From Sequoia sempervirens (lineage: Eukaryota > Streptophyta > Pinopsida > Cupressales > Cupressaceae), in assembly GCA_007258455.2 (NCBI GenBank), contig VDFB02262620.1, positions 1-64,000 on the forward strand: a stretch of DNA of 64,000 bases, in the 5' to 3' direction. A program made the position numbers and the translations under genes. The notes under the pieces are model-generated. The model saw only the letters and a program-made list of their open reading frames with translations, was not told where the DNA came from and made no database searches. This document shows positions 46,863 to 57,399 of this stretch, piece by piece. The first letter of the stretch is position 1, and every line of letters starts with the position of its first letter.

Positions 46863-47327
46863 TTGGCCGACAAGTGTCAACCATTTCAGTATCTCCTGCA
46901 CAAGGATATTCCCTTTGTGTGGACAAATAAATGTCAAGAGGCCTTCCAACTGATAAAGGATTATCTATTGTCACCACCTATTTTAATGCCACCCATCAAA
47001 GGAAAAACTTTGATTCTATGCATTTTTGCAACAACTTCAACACTGGGGGCATTACTAGCACAAAACAACCATGATGAGAAGGAAAGGGCCATATACTACA
47101 TCAGTCGGACACTGGTCAGATATGAGCTAAATTACACAACCATTGAACATGCTTGTCTAGCAGTTTTCTTTGCAACTCAAAAGCTAAGGAATTACATGTT
47201 GAATCATAAGACACATTTGGTTTCAAATATTGATCCCCTGAAATATCTTCTAAGTCGTGCAACATTGATAGGTCGTCTGGAAAAATGGATCATGATTTTG
47301 AGTGAGTACGACATTCAATATGTATAA
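46863..47327 (+). pseudogene. element A first RNase H (Gypsy-type)
   Basis: Follows the reverse transcriptase in the same frame after a TGA. Contains FVWTNKCQEAFQLIKDYL, then LILCIFATTSTLGALLAQ, where the first catalytic Asp of active enzymes (usually x-x-D-A-S) is missing, and ERAIYYISRTLVRYELNYTTIE. Loss of catalytic residues in this domain is common in Tat-lineage elements, which use the second RNase H. Confidence 0.85.
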
Positions 47328-47348
47328 TGAAAGGCTATAAAGGGACAA

Positions 47349-47981
47349 GTGATAGCAGACCAACTAGCAGACGCACCTGTGCAAAGTGATCACCCATTGG
47401 TGGCAAACTTTCCTGATGAGTCCATATTTCATACAAAACCTAAGTCACCTTGGAGGCTATACTTTGATGGGTCTCATACTATTCATAGCTTAGGAGCAAG
47501 AATATTATTTATTATGCCACAAGGAGACTCCATCCCTAAGTCATTCCGCATTGCTTTTCCATGTACAAATAATGTTGCAGAATACGAAGCACTTGTTATG
47601 GGACTCAGAATGGCCATAAAATGGAAAATTAAGAAACTTCATGTTTATGGAGATTCTCGGCTGGTCATCAACCAATTTAATGACAACTATGGCACGAAGG
47701 ATGAGAATTTAATGCCTTACAAATGAATGGTTGATAGCTTTCAGACATATTTCCACATGTTGACTTTTGAGCAAGTTTCGAGAGCACAAAACAAGGCAGC
47801 AGATGCAATGGCTACAATTAGCTCTCTCCTAGACATTCCAAGTAATATGCCTCATTTTGAGTTCTTGGTGGAACAACTTTTGGTCCTTGCATATGACATT
47901 CCAGAATCAGAGATGGTTTGCAAGCTTGTGGGTCCCAATTCTCCATGGTATCAAGACATTTATGACTATCTCAAATCCTAA
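47349..47981 (+). pseudogene. element A second, archaeal-type RNase H
   Basis: 47349-47726 plus 47727-47981, same frame, one TGA between. WRLYFDGSHT holds catalytic Asp40, NNVAEYEALVMG holds Glu78, and LHVYGDSRLVINQF holds Asp102. A tail with VSRAQNKAADAMATI follows, supplying the last Asp-like position. A second, catalytically preserved RNase H after a degenerate first one is the hallmark of the Tat/Ogre lineage. Confidence 0.88.
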
Positions 47982-48089
47982 ACCCTTCCCCTGAACCTCT
48001 CCAACAACCAACGAAAGTCCTTTATCCAAAAGGCTGCCCGATACACCATCATTAGTGACACCCTATACTGTTGTAGCTTTTACAATACC

Positions 48090-49190
48090 CTTCTTCGATG
48101 TTTCAACACTGATGAAGCATGAACAACCTTACACGAGGTACATGAGGGTATATGTGGATCTCATTTGAGTGGTCCTACTTTAGCCAAGAAGATAACGAGA
48201 CTTGGGTATTATTGGCCGGCTATAGAAAAAGATGCACTTGAGTTTGTCAGGACATGTTGCCAATGTCAAATACATAGTGATCTAATTCATGCACCAACAC
48301 TAAAACTTCATCCAATTACTTCTCCATGGCCCTTCGCACAATGGGGACTCAACCTCATGGGAAAAATCCATCCTACCTCTTCCAAATGCCACAAATTTAT
48401 TATCATCGCCACTAAGTACTTCACTAAGTGGATCAAATCCATCCCTCTTACATACATAACCGACAAAAAAAATTCCAAATTCATCCACAACTACATCATC
48501 TACCAGTATGGTGTACCCTAGTCCATCATCACAGACAATGGGTGTCCTTTCAAAAATCAAGACATTCATGAGGTATGTGAACAAGTATCTATCCAACATC
48601 ATTTATCCACCCATATTACCCGCAAGGAAACGGTCAAGCTGAGGCGTCCAATAAAACCATCATCAATATTCTTAAAAAGACAATCAATGACGCTGACCAT
48701 GACTGGCACATCCAACTAAACCCTACTTTGTGGGCTTACCGCACCAGCATCCACACACCCACAAGAGCCACTCTATTTTCCTTAGTCTTCGAAGCGAATC
48801 CATCCTACCCATCGAGGTTGAAATTCCTTCTTTGCAAGTCTCCCTGAAGGGTCTGATTGATGATGAGGAGTATAGACACTCACAACTAGATGAATTGGAA
48901 ATTCTAGAGGAACGCAGACATAACACCTTGAATCATTTACAAGCATATCATAATCGACTATGTCGTAGTTACAACAAAAGAGTCATGGTCAAAAAGTTTG
49001 ACATTGGTGACTTGGTCCTCATGCAAAATCCCAAGAACCAATCTGACAAAGAAAATCCTAGCAAGTTCGAACCAAATTGGCTAGGTCCTTACATTATCAC
49101 ATCCTCTTTTGGTTCAGGAGCATATCAGCTAGCTACTCTAGATGATGAACAATTGGTAGAGCCTATCAACAGTCTACATCTTTGAAAGTT
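48090..49190 (+). pseudogene. element A integrase
   Basis: Integrates the cDNA. N-terminal HHCC zinc finger: VHEGICGSHLSGPTLAKK then YYWPAIEKDALEFVRTCCQCQ. In the core, WGLNLMGKI has Asn where the first catalytic Asp belongs. ITDNGCPFKNQ keeps the second Asp. The Glu lies in PQGNGQAEASNKTI near 48625-48665, reached only after a one-base deletion near 48610. The C-terminal part (48730-49185) has FDIGDLVLMQNPKNQ, WLGPYIITSSFGSGAYQLAT and PINSLHL. No chromodomain is present, as expected for Tat. Confidence 0.88.
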
Positions 49191-49689
49191 CTATGCATAG
49201 CATCAGAAAGTCAGGCTAAAAAACCTTAAAAAAAAATTGAAAAATATAAAAAAATAATCACCCTGATGAAAACCTAGAAAACAGGCATCTTGGTGACACC
49301 AAAAAAATGAAAAAATGACGAAAATAATAAAGAGAAATAATTCGTCCAACAGTGAAAACTTGGTAAACAGGCACTTTGGATAAGTACCATAGTGAAAACC
49401 TAGAAAACAGGCGCCATGTGTAATCAGTTTTTCTCTACCATCTATTATCACTCTATCTACCTTAGTCCATAATAAACACCCACTTTTCTAACACCATCTT
49501 GACACCACATTGCGAGACCTTGTCATTCCTTTCATGGCTGACAATGGTCGACATCAAGTCCTACATACCGTCCATTTGTGACCCCAAGCATGTCCTTTAT
49601 GCATCCTTCGAACTTGACTAGTCTGGGACTTGACTGGGGGCATTCCTTTATCACCCAACTGTAGTGGGTATCGCATATGGTTCTGCCAA

Positions 49690-50040
49690 TCGAAATCTCC
49701 TAAAAAAAGACAAAAAATCATAAAATGTCCTCTAAAAAAAAAGACAAAAAATTCAAAAAATGTCCTAAAAAAATGTAAAAAAAAATCATAAAATGTCTTG
49801 AAAAAGACAAAAAATCATAAAATGTCCTTACAAAAGACAAAAAATCATAAAACATCCTAAAAAAACAAAAAATCATAAAATGTCCAAAAAGAAAAAAAAT
49901 CATAAAATGTCCTGAAAAAAGACAAATAAATCATAAAATGTCTTGAAAAAGACCTAAAAATCATAAAAAGTTCTGAAGAAAGACCTAAAAAGTGAAAAAT
50001 GTCCTGAAGAAATACAAAAAAGTCAAAATATCTCAAAACA
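49690..50040 (+). repeat. A-rich tandem repeat, about 30-nt unit
   Basis: About eleven degenerate copies of AAAGACAAAAAATCATAAAATGTCCTG follow the integrase. Units vary between about 25 and 35 nt because of variable A runs. The complementary strand gives repetitive Phe-rich frames that are not genes. Confidence 0.9.
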
Positions 50041-51359
50041 CAAAAGTAGAGTTGTATCTTGTCAAGTCAGTTATGTCAGTCAGTTGTTGTTATTTGTTGA
50101 ACTATGTTGTCTCTGTGCATTTTCTACATAGGCAAGACTTGTCTTTGAGCCCCCGAGACATTAGGTTAGTCCTTTTAGGTTTGTCAAAATAAAAACCATG
50201 ACTCAATCTTTGGTCATTATGACAAAGTCATTGGTTGTGTCAAACTACGAGGTCTCTGAGTGTATGACGTAGGCAATGCCATCTATCAATGAGCCCCCAA
50301 GGATGCACCATGTCAGTCCATTAGGGTTCATGACACTGTACTGGAACACACGTAAAAAATCTTCAAGTTGAACAACTCATTCCAAAACAATCAAACTCTT
50401 AAACCAAGCTTTGGCAATTATTTAATCAACATGTCAAGAACATCAGCATGTCAAACATCGACATGTAGTCAATTCTATCAACATATGTCAATTTGGTCAA
50501 AGCAAGTCAACTTTGTCAACAAAAAGTCAAACTCAGTCAAAACAAGTCACATTGTCACAACCAGTTCAACTATCAAACTCTTGGTTATCCTTCAGATGTG
50601 TCCTTCTGAAGAACATAATCTATCATTTATGCCTTAGGATGTGTCCTTCCTAGGTACCATCACCGTCATCTAGCATTTTGGGGGATCCTCTCGACATTGG
50701 AGGATCGATCCTCTCTACATAAACATTATTCAGGATATGTCCTTCCTGAATTTGGAAAACTCTAACATTTGACACCTTGACATCGTCAAACCCTACAACT
50801 ATGGCATTCAACACCGTCAAAACCTAGTATCTTGACATTCAAACACACTTGGAAAACACTATATTTTTCCTTAGATCTTTCATCATGATACTAGTTTCTC
50901 CACGATGTCCTAACAACAGGATTTAGAGAAGTGGCAATGTATCATGATGATTGGCTTGTCTTGTCATTTTTAGGCAGTCATGTTGCTAGTTCCTCAAGGA
51001 TGTCTTGACAATAAGATATAGAGGAGCTATGATGTTTCATGACTTGTCTTTCTTGTCTATCTTATGCTTGTGGTTGGTGGTGACAAAAATATTGGGGCAA
51101 TTGTGCTCTTAGTATGAGTCATGATTATCCTTGTATGTGATTGCTTTTCTTAAGTGATGGTACGACCTTGTACACCTTGATCTAGGTCATATCATGGTGT
51201 TTGTTGACCATTACAATAATCCGCCCAATGATGATTAAGAGCAATAATTGTTAAGTCCTCTAGTAACATGTTGAAGGATTTGGTCTCCATGCTAACATTC
51301 ATCTCCTTCTGTCTTGTCACCTTGTCTCGTTCGTCTCATGATGATATCTTGTGACATAC
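50041..51359. other. non-coding 3' region of element A
   Basis: No domain seen. 50440-50580 is dense in GTCAA words at irregular 8-15 nt spacing. Around 50880-51010 a segment (ACTAGTTTCTCCACGATGTC) recurs about 110 bp later in diverged form. It may hold the 3' untranslated part of the antisense transcript. Confidence 0.4.
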
Positions 51360-51860
51360 AAAAACATAAGTGCATTCATGAACATATAGGCATGTTGCAT
51401 TAGGTTTTTACGCATTACATGTAAATACATACATCATCCATATCGTTTAAAACATATATATATATATATATCACATCATAAGATTGCATTGTCCACACAT
51501 ATATAGTCATACATCAACATACATAATCATAAACATGGAATCCATTACAATCATACATTATGCATCAATATCATCATCATTAGAACATAACATCGTCATG
51601 GCATATAAGCATAAATAACCATTACATCATTCGAGCATATCATCATAAGTAGATATCATAAAATGCATACATGACATAGCATATAAAAGACATCATCATA
51701 GGAATCATAAATGCATGAATCACATCACATAAGGCATCATATGATCATCATAACTGCATCATCATAATCATCATCAAATAAGCATATATCATAAAACATC
51801 ATCAACACATGATGCATCATCACATAACATAAATCATATAGGCTGCATCAAAATTGCATT
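51360..51860. repeat. CAT/ATG-rich low-complexity tract
   Basis: Roughly 500 bp in which CATCAT, ACATA and CATAA words make up most of the sequence, with a short TA run near 51457. It lies just beyond the 3' end of the antisense PMD gene. No fixed period could be established by eye. Confidence 0.7.
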
Positions 51861-54580
51861 ACATATATAATCTCAAAAAATATAACATGTCACCGAATAG
51901 AGTCATGAGATATCCCAAAAATAGAGCTCGCAAGCTCGATAGTCAGCATATAAAGTTTCATAACAATGAATGTCTAAAACATGATAATAAGATAATAATG
52001 TCAAATTCCCCTATGTTGTGCTCTCCTCGTCCCCTCGTGGAGAAGAGCATGGTGGCCGATGACCTGTATCTGGCACTGACATAACCTGTGAGGGCATAGC
52101 AGCATGTGTCTATGAGGATGATGAAACTGACACTGATGACATCATCTCTATGGTAACATGCGGCTATGAGGATATGGTGGCGTGTGTCTATGAGGCTGAT
52201 GTATCTATCACTAGTGGTTGACTATGTGTTGATCTATGTCCTAAACCAGATGATCCATGTGAATGGCCTAACCTATGACTAGAGGAATGCCTATGATGGG
52301 ACCTATGACCCAATGTGTTTCCTGAGGAAGTGGAGCCACCCACACTGCTTTGGTTGTGACTGCTATGGGTACGACTACTCCCTGACCTTTTCCTTGTCTG
52401 GTTAGATGATCTAGAAAATCTAGGATCCCTCTAATATGTTGGCACTACACGCTCATACAACATCATGTACTTCCCTCTGATCACGCTGACTTTGGCCAAC
52501 TCTTGGGCAACATTTGCAACTAGACCTGTGCATAGTTGTGCAAAATTATTGTGCTAGCTCTTCGTCTTTCATCATCAGATCTCTACCTAATCCCTCTCCA
52601 CCTGGGTCACCTTGAGCTCTTCTCATAAGGAACTGATGTTCGTCATGGCCTCATCTAACATCCTCTGCATATTTTCCAATCACTGATCTATGATGGCATC
52701 CTGTGGAAATAGTGGCACACTCACTATCTCTAGATCCCCATCGATCATCCTCTCACGGAGCTTCCTCTCTGCCTCATCCATCTCATCCCTGATATCCATT
52801 TCCTCCTCATCACCAGTATCCTCCTCACCCCCAATAACTCCCTCCTCTCCTCCTCCAACCTCAAGGGCCTCCTCCACTACATGCACCTCTATCTTTGCCT
52901 CCTCTCTGACCTCCTCCTCCTATCTCCCCTCCTCTTGTCTGACCTCCTCCGCCTGTCTCCCCTCTTCTTATCTGACCTCCTCCTATCTCCCCTCACCCTC
53001 CTGTCTTGCCTCCTCCTATCTCAGTCCCTCATCTCTCTCTTCCTCCTCTACCACCTTGGGGATAACATCTAGTGGTGCTCTTTCCATGCGTTGTCTAACT
53101 CTCCTGTCCTATCTCCCTCTGTCCCCTCCTCTCCTCCTCCACCCGCCACCACCACCATCTCCTCCATCATCTTCATCCTCATCCCGCCACCTCTCCTACC
53201 ATATCCTCTCCCACCATCTCCCTGGCCTCCATCTCTGCCTCTCCCCATGCCTCTTTGGCCTCCTCGTTGCACCCTCGGGATAACAGATCTCTGGTCAACA
53301 GTAGTTGGTGCATCAGGATCAATCAAGGGAATCAGCCTGTGAGTCTACCACCGCAAGTTGTAATCTGGAGTCATCCCTAGATCGGCTAATCCTCCACTCC
53401 ATCCCCATGGTTGTGCCACCAATCCATCATTTTGTTGTTGTGAAAATGGCACTAATATAGCAAGCCCCCAACCAGGCTCTCAGGATTTCCTCATGTACTC
53501 GGTTGTCCCCATAGGTACACCTTGCTACTCACCAAACTATCAAAGAACCCACTAGGGTGGGTACATCTCTATGATCAGCTGGCTCTGAATAGTGTGTCCA
53601 ATCAAATACCTGAACTGTTGGAAAAAGGGCAAGTGATCAGCCTCATCAGCCCACGATGCACAATCTCTATATGGCCTCCAAACGAATGTCGTTATCGTGT
53701 CAATCTTGTGTCTCTAGAAGTTAGTCTCTCCAACTCTGGTCTACTACAAGGCTCCTGAATATAAATATACATACGACATCCCATCTGCTAGTTATGGCCT
53801 CTAGATCGATGGCCGAAAGATGGCGATATGCTCCCATGCCCAAATCATAAGTAAGGTCATGCCACAACTAATGTTGCTCCCACCCCTATAGGCTACCTCA
53901 TGTAACTGGTGGTATAGCATGCCAAGCAAACAAGGCCCCCATGCAAAAACAACTCTGTCTCACTACATCTGAAATAGCACATCACCCCATTCGATCAGGA
54001 ATCCATGTCCCCAACGATTTGGAATCAGGACCCCGACAATCAATGTACACAACATGGTGTCCCACTGTGGGTAGTGCTCTGCAAGGTACTCCTACTGAAT
54101 CTCGTACCCGTCAACACCAAGGCCCACATCATCATCTACCTCATACAACTTTGTCATGGCCTGCACACCTCGTTGAGGATCGTAAACCACCCGCTCTCCT
54201 CTGATCAAAATATGTAAAATATGGTACACATTCTCCAAAGTGTTTGTCACCTCTCCAGTCGGCAAGTGGAAGGAACACGTCTCAGAGTGCCATCTCTCAG
54301 CCAGTGCTGTCAGTAGTCCCCTATTAGCCCAGATAATGGGCATATAGGTGACATAGTATAACCTAAGTCACATCAGTCGCCTCCACTCTCAGTCTGTCAG
54401 TTGGTCCTGAAATGTGTATGTGGATGGTCTAAACTCTCGCATGTAAATCGATGCTAGTCATTTCTGCACATGCAGAAACGAGAGTTAACACATTCTTGAA
54501 AATCATTATTACCATCTATCTAGCTAAACATGAGCAAAAAAGTAATTCTAAAGCTAATTCAACCCTAGTCAACCCTAGTC

Positions 54581-54970
54581 AAATTCAAATGTGTCATGTT
54601 GACTTCGTTTGTGTCATAGTTTGGTGTTTGCGTCATTTTGTACAACAGTTGTGTCCCACTATGGCACTTGCATCGTTTGGCATCACAAATGTGTCATCCT
54701 TAGTCAATTGCGTCGTTCCATAATCAAATTCATCATCGTCAAAAAAAATGTGTCACTTTGCTCCGCGGATGCGTTGCAATATTGTGATTGCATCGCTAAA
54801 TTTATTGTGTGTGCTACAAGATGGTGAATGCGTCTCGACTTTTGGCAAATGCGTTGCACTAAAATTAAAATCTAACGAACCCTTGGCTTTTTCATCGCGA
54901 TGCATAAAATGCATCGAATGTGACTTCAAATGCGACTTACGCGAACGCATATGCGTTGCAGCGCATTTTC
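54581..54970 (-). repeat. 20-nt periodic array 3 (antisense intron of element A)
   Basis: At least fourteen strictly phased 20-nt units and about five looser ones. On the plus strand the cores are AAATGTGTCAT, TTTGCGTCATT, CTTGCATCG, AAATGCGTTGC and the like, starting near 54591, 54611, 54630, 54651, 54670, 54691, 54710, 54730, 54750, 54771, 54790, 54811, 54830 and 54851. Spacing alternates 19/21, so a 40-nt dimer is likely. Reverse-complemented, the units read (C/G)GACGCATTTG and CGACGCAAT, the same motif as arrays 1 and 2, now in the direction of the antisense PMD transcript. Confidence 0.88.
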
Positions 54971-55063
54971 CTAATTACCCTAAAACCCTAAAAATGCATG
55001 AAAAACGACAAAATAACAAAGTGGGTTTGAGGTACTTACCAACGGGTTTGCGCCCTTTAGCCA

Positions 55064-55114
55064 TCAGAATGTCCTGAAAATGTAGTTGTGGTGCTCTATG
55101 ACTAGAATCGCCAT
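55064..55114 (-). other. upstream ORF of the antisense PMD gene
   Basis: The first ATG after the antisense TATA box (55114) opens a 16-codon frame. Its TGA overlaps the ATG of the next frame (TGATG, 55066-55062), which begins MAKGRK. Such a stop-start overlap could permit reinitiation; that role is inference. Confidence 0.45.
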
Positions 55115-55200
55115 CTTTTCTTGTGCTCTCCTCGCTCTGAACTCTCCAAATTTGCAAGTGTGAGTGTGAAAATGAATTGACTTTTATCCCATTCTCAACC

Positions 55201-55208
55201 TATTTATA
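55201..55208 (-). promoter_or_regulatory. TATA box of the antisense PMD gene
   Basis: Minus-strand TATAAATA inside CCTATAAATAGG, about 87 bp before the first ATG at 55114. With normal spacing transcription would start near 55170. It lies about 290 bp inside the 3' LTR border, so the promoter is internal to the element and independent of the LTR. Confidence 0.6.
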
Positions 55209-55499
55209 GGGTCAAAGTGGGATTTTTCAACCTTTTTATTACTGGAAGCTCTTTTGACCACCTTTGACTAGCCCGTTGACCGCTTAAATATGTTGAAAAC
55301 TGAAACCACCTGCGCCATCCCTTTTCTGGTCATCAAATTAACTTGTCAGGACACTTTCCAAATTTTTCTACCACCAGGCCAAAATTTGAAATTTATCTTG
55401 AGGGAGTATAGATACTCTATACCTTTGTTGGGGCATGTTTCTAACTGAATTTTCTTTGTCACAATGTGATAGGCTGCATTATGACAAAGAGGGGCAAAA

Positions 55500-56701
55500 T
55501 GTAGACACATAAAAATGACCTAGGCTTGCAAGCTCTATTGTCACCATATTTCTTCTTGACATAATTAAAATATTTATGTCCTTGGTCCACTTTCAAGTAT
55601 TAATTAAATAATTCATAATTATTTAATTAATTCATGTCTTTATTCCTCTTGATTATTTAAATAAATAGATTTTTTTTATTTATCTAAATACGTCACTAAT
55701 TGTCTAAAGTCTTTCCATAATTAAATAAATTTCATAAAATTTATTTAATTATCCTTGTCCATTAATTCCTCTTGATTATTTAAATAGATAAATTTTATTT
55801 ATCTATTTAAATACGTCATTAATTCTTAAAATTCTTCTTATAATTAAATAAATTCTTTAATTTATTTAATTATTGTCCACCTTGGCATTTTCTCATTTTT
55901 AAATAAAATCATTTATTTAAAATGGTCCCACTTTCTAATTTTTCCTCTTTTAGTAAATAATTCAAATTAATTATTTATTGTCACATGACCCCACCTTTTG
56001 AATTAAATTAATTTTTAATTCAAAATAGCCTTTTTCCTCCATAAATCAAGTAATTTCTAATATTATTTGGTTTTCTAGCTCTCTTTTTTTTGTGTCATTC
56101 TTATCTCCTTGTCACATGCATTGTCAACCCTTGATTTGATTTTCTCAAATTGAATCTTGTCCACTCATTTCAAATTTGACCTAATGTTTCCTTAACCCTA
56201 ATTGTGGGTTGTCACATTGAATCTTGTCCATTAATTCTAGGGCATTTTTCAATCTTCAATCTTGGCCACTCATCTAAAATTTTATTTTCTATAAAATGGA
56301 AATTTTGCTCTCATTTTGTCACCTCATGCTATCTACATCTCATGCAATCTTGTCTTAGGCACTCTTCACATCTTAGCATTTTGGAATTTTGGCATATTTT
56401 AGTCATAGTTCATAGTTGCTTACTAGTTGCATAGTTGCATAGTAATGCATTTCATCTCAAAGCCTTCAACATTTTGCTTTGGTCTTGGCATTGTCACATA
56501 ATTCTCACTTAAAATTTAAGGGAAAACTTCATATTTCAACAAATAGAGAAGGTGTAATGGAGGTCAATCATGGAGGTTGAAGACTTAAGGTGATATCTTT
56601 CTTGTTTTCATGCGATTTCCTCCTTTGTGCTTCATTATTTACTTTGGGTTTTGATTTATTTAGCTTCTAATCTGCTAACCTAGAAATTTCTCATAGTTAC
56701 A
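55500..56701 (+). repeat. element A 3' LTR
   Basis: 1202 bp, preceded by a purine tract and followed by ACATG, the target copy. Contains one more AT-rich hairpin (near 55715-55750) than the 5' LTR. Confidence 0.95.
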
Positions 56702-56783
56702 ACATGAATGGTCGATGAGTGACATCCTATGATCAGCAAGTCATTGATGTAGAGAACCAAGAAGGTCTAAGTATCATCCTACT

Positions 56784-56836
<53 letters not shown>

Positions 56837-57370
56837 TAGGATCAAAATAACATTGATTGAACCCAACTTTCAGAAGGAAGGAGTCCATCTTGGTATACCA
56901 AGCTCGAGGGGTCTATTTGAGGCCATATAATGACTTCTAAATATGAAAAACAACTAAAGGATATTGTATGAACCCTTATTGTTTCTCTATGTATATCTCC
57001 TCTTAAATATCACCATGAAGAAAAGCACTCTTCACATCCATTTGATGAACTTGTCTATGAGTTGTAACGATAGCACGAACAAGTTAAATGGAATCCATTT
57101 GGTGACTAATACAAAAGTCTTAGAGTAGTCAATCATGTGAACTTGGGAGAATTCTTTGGCGACCAAGCGAGCCTTATGCTTTTCAATTGACCCATCTATT
57201 GTAAATTTTGTTTGATATATCCACTTGCATCAAACAAATTTCCTTCCCTTAGGAAGTGGGACAAGATCCCAAGTATGATTCCTCTCCAAGGAACTAAACT
57301 CTTCTTACATAGTTTTATCCCACTCAGGGAAACTAAAAGCTTCCTGAAAGGACTGTGGTTTAGAAGTTAT
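56702..57370 (-). pseudogene. element C reverse transcriptase, first part
   Basis: Copia polymerase. From the right: NHTWDLVPLPKGRKFV, CKWIYQTKFTIDGSIEKHKARLVAKEF, VHMIDYSKTF; later the catalytic stretch reads LVLYINDLLIIGC where YVDD is expected. A TA microsatellite interrupts it. It breaks at the ACATG target and continues at 37562. Multiple stops show it is dead. Confidence 0.85.
56786..56836. repeat. (TA)n microsatellite
   Basis: About 25 AT dinucleotides with one GT interruption, inside the reverse transcriptase pseudogene of element C. Confidence 0.97.
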
Positions 57371-57399
57371 GGCAAGGAAGAGTTGCGGAGCCTTCTAAA

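Larger units (their letters stand above)
52020..55170 (-). pseudogene. captured plant mobile domain (PMD) gene, antisense in element A
   Basis: PMD proteins (MAIN/MAIL1 family) act in plant silencing and genome stability; transposon-borne PMD copies are known. The minus strand shows TATA (55208-55201), a short exon with ATG at 55064 (MAKGRKPV), donor GTAAGT at 55039-55034, an intron of about 590 nt and an exon from about 54453. The exon reads REFRPSTYTFQDQLTD, then IIWANRGLLTALAERWHSET and FHLPTGEV (54343-54240), later MLYHQLHEVAYRGGSNIS and LLMIWAWEHIAIFRP: the PMD core. Next come an Arg/Gly box (53290-53170), an acidic stretch (52860-52700), a coiled-coil-like segment and a Ser/Arg/His-rich tail to about 52050. 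Stops include TGA after QLTD and several later; frames shift in the middle. The acceptor choice (AG at 54455-54454) is inference. Confidence 0.8.
37563..56701 (+). mobile_element. element A: 19.1-kb Tat/Ogre-type Gypsy retrotransposon with antisense PMD gene
   Basis: LTRs 37563-38724 and 55500-56701 begin TGTAGACAC and end TAGTTACA, flanked by a perfect ACATG duplication (37558-37562 and 56702-56706). The purine tract CAAAGAGGGGCAAAA precedes the 3' LTR. Order: long leader (38725-41289) with two 20-nt arrays, gag, protease, G-patch-like segment, reverse transcriptase, RNase H, second archaeal-type RNase H, integrase, then 6.3 kb of non-sense-coding DNA with an antisense PMD gene. Dual RNase H and large size point to the Tat lineage. 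The pol frame is broken mainly by point stops. LTRs differ at about 6 of the first ~200 aligned bases by eye, the youngest layer here. Leader stretches 39061-40240 and 40501-41289 hold nothing else recognisable except the tRNA-like segment. Confidence 0.95.

Noticed and set aside
52690..53342. Plus-strand Ser/Pro-rich ORFs (up to 197 codons)
   Set aside because: They are the complement of the Glu/Asp- and Arg/Gly-rich parts of the antisense PMD gene; the plus frame has only low-complexity Ser/Leu/Pro.
56786..56836. TA run as a regulatory element
   Set aside because: Plain microsatellite expansion inside a dead reverse transcriptase gene.
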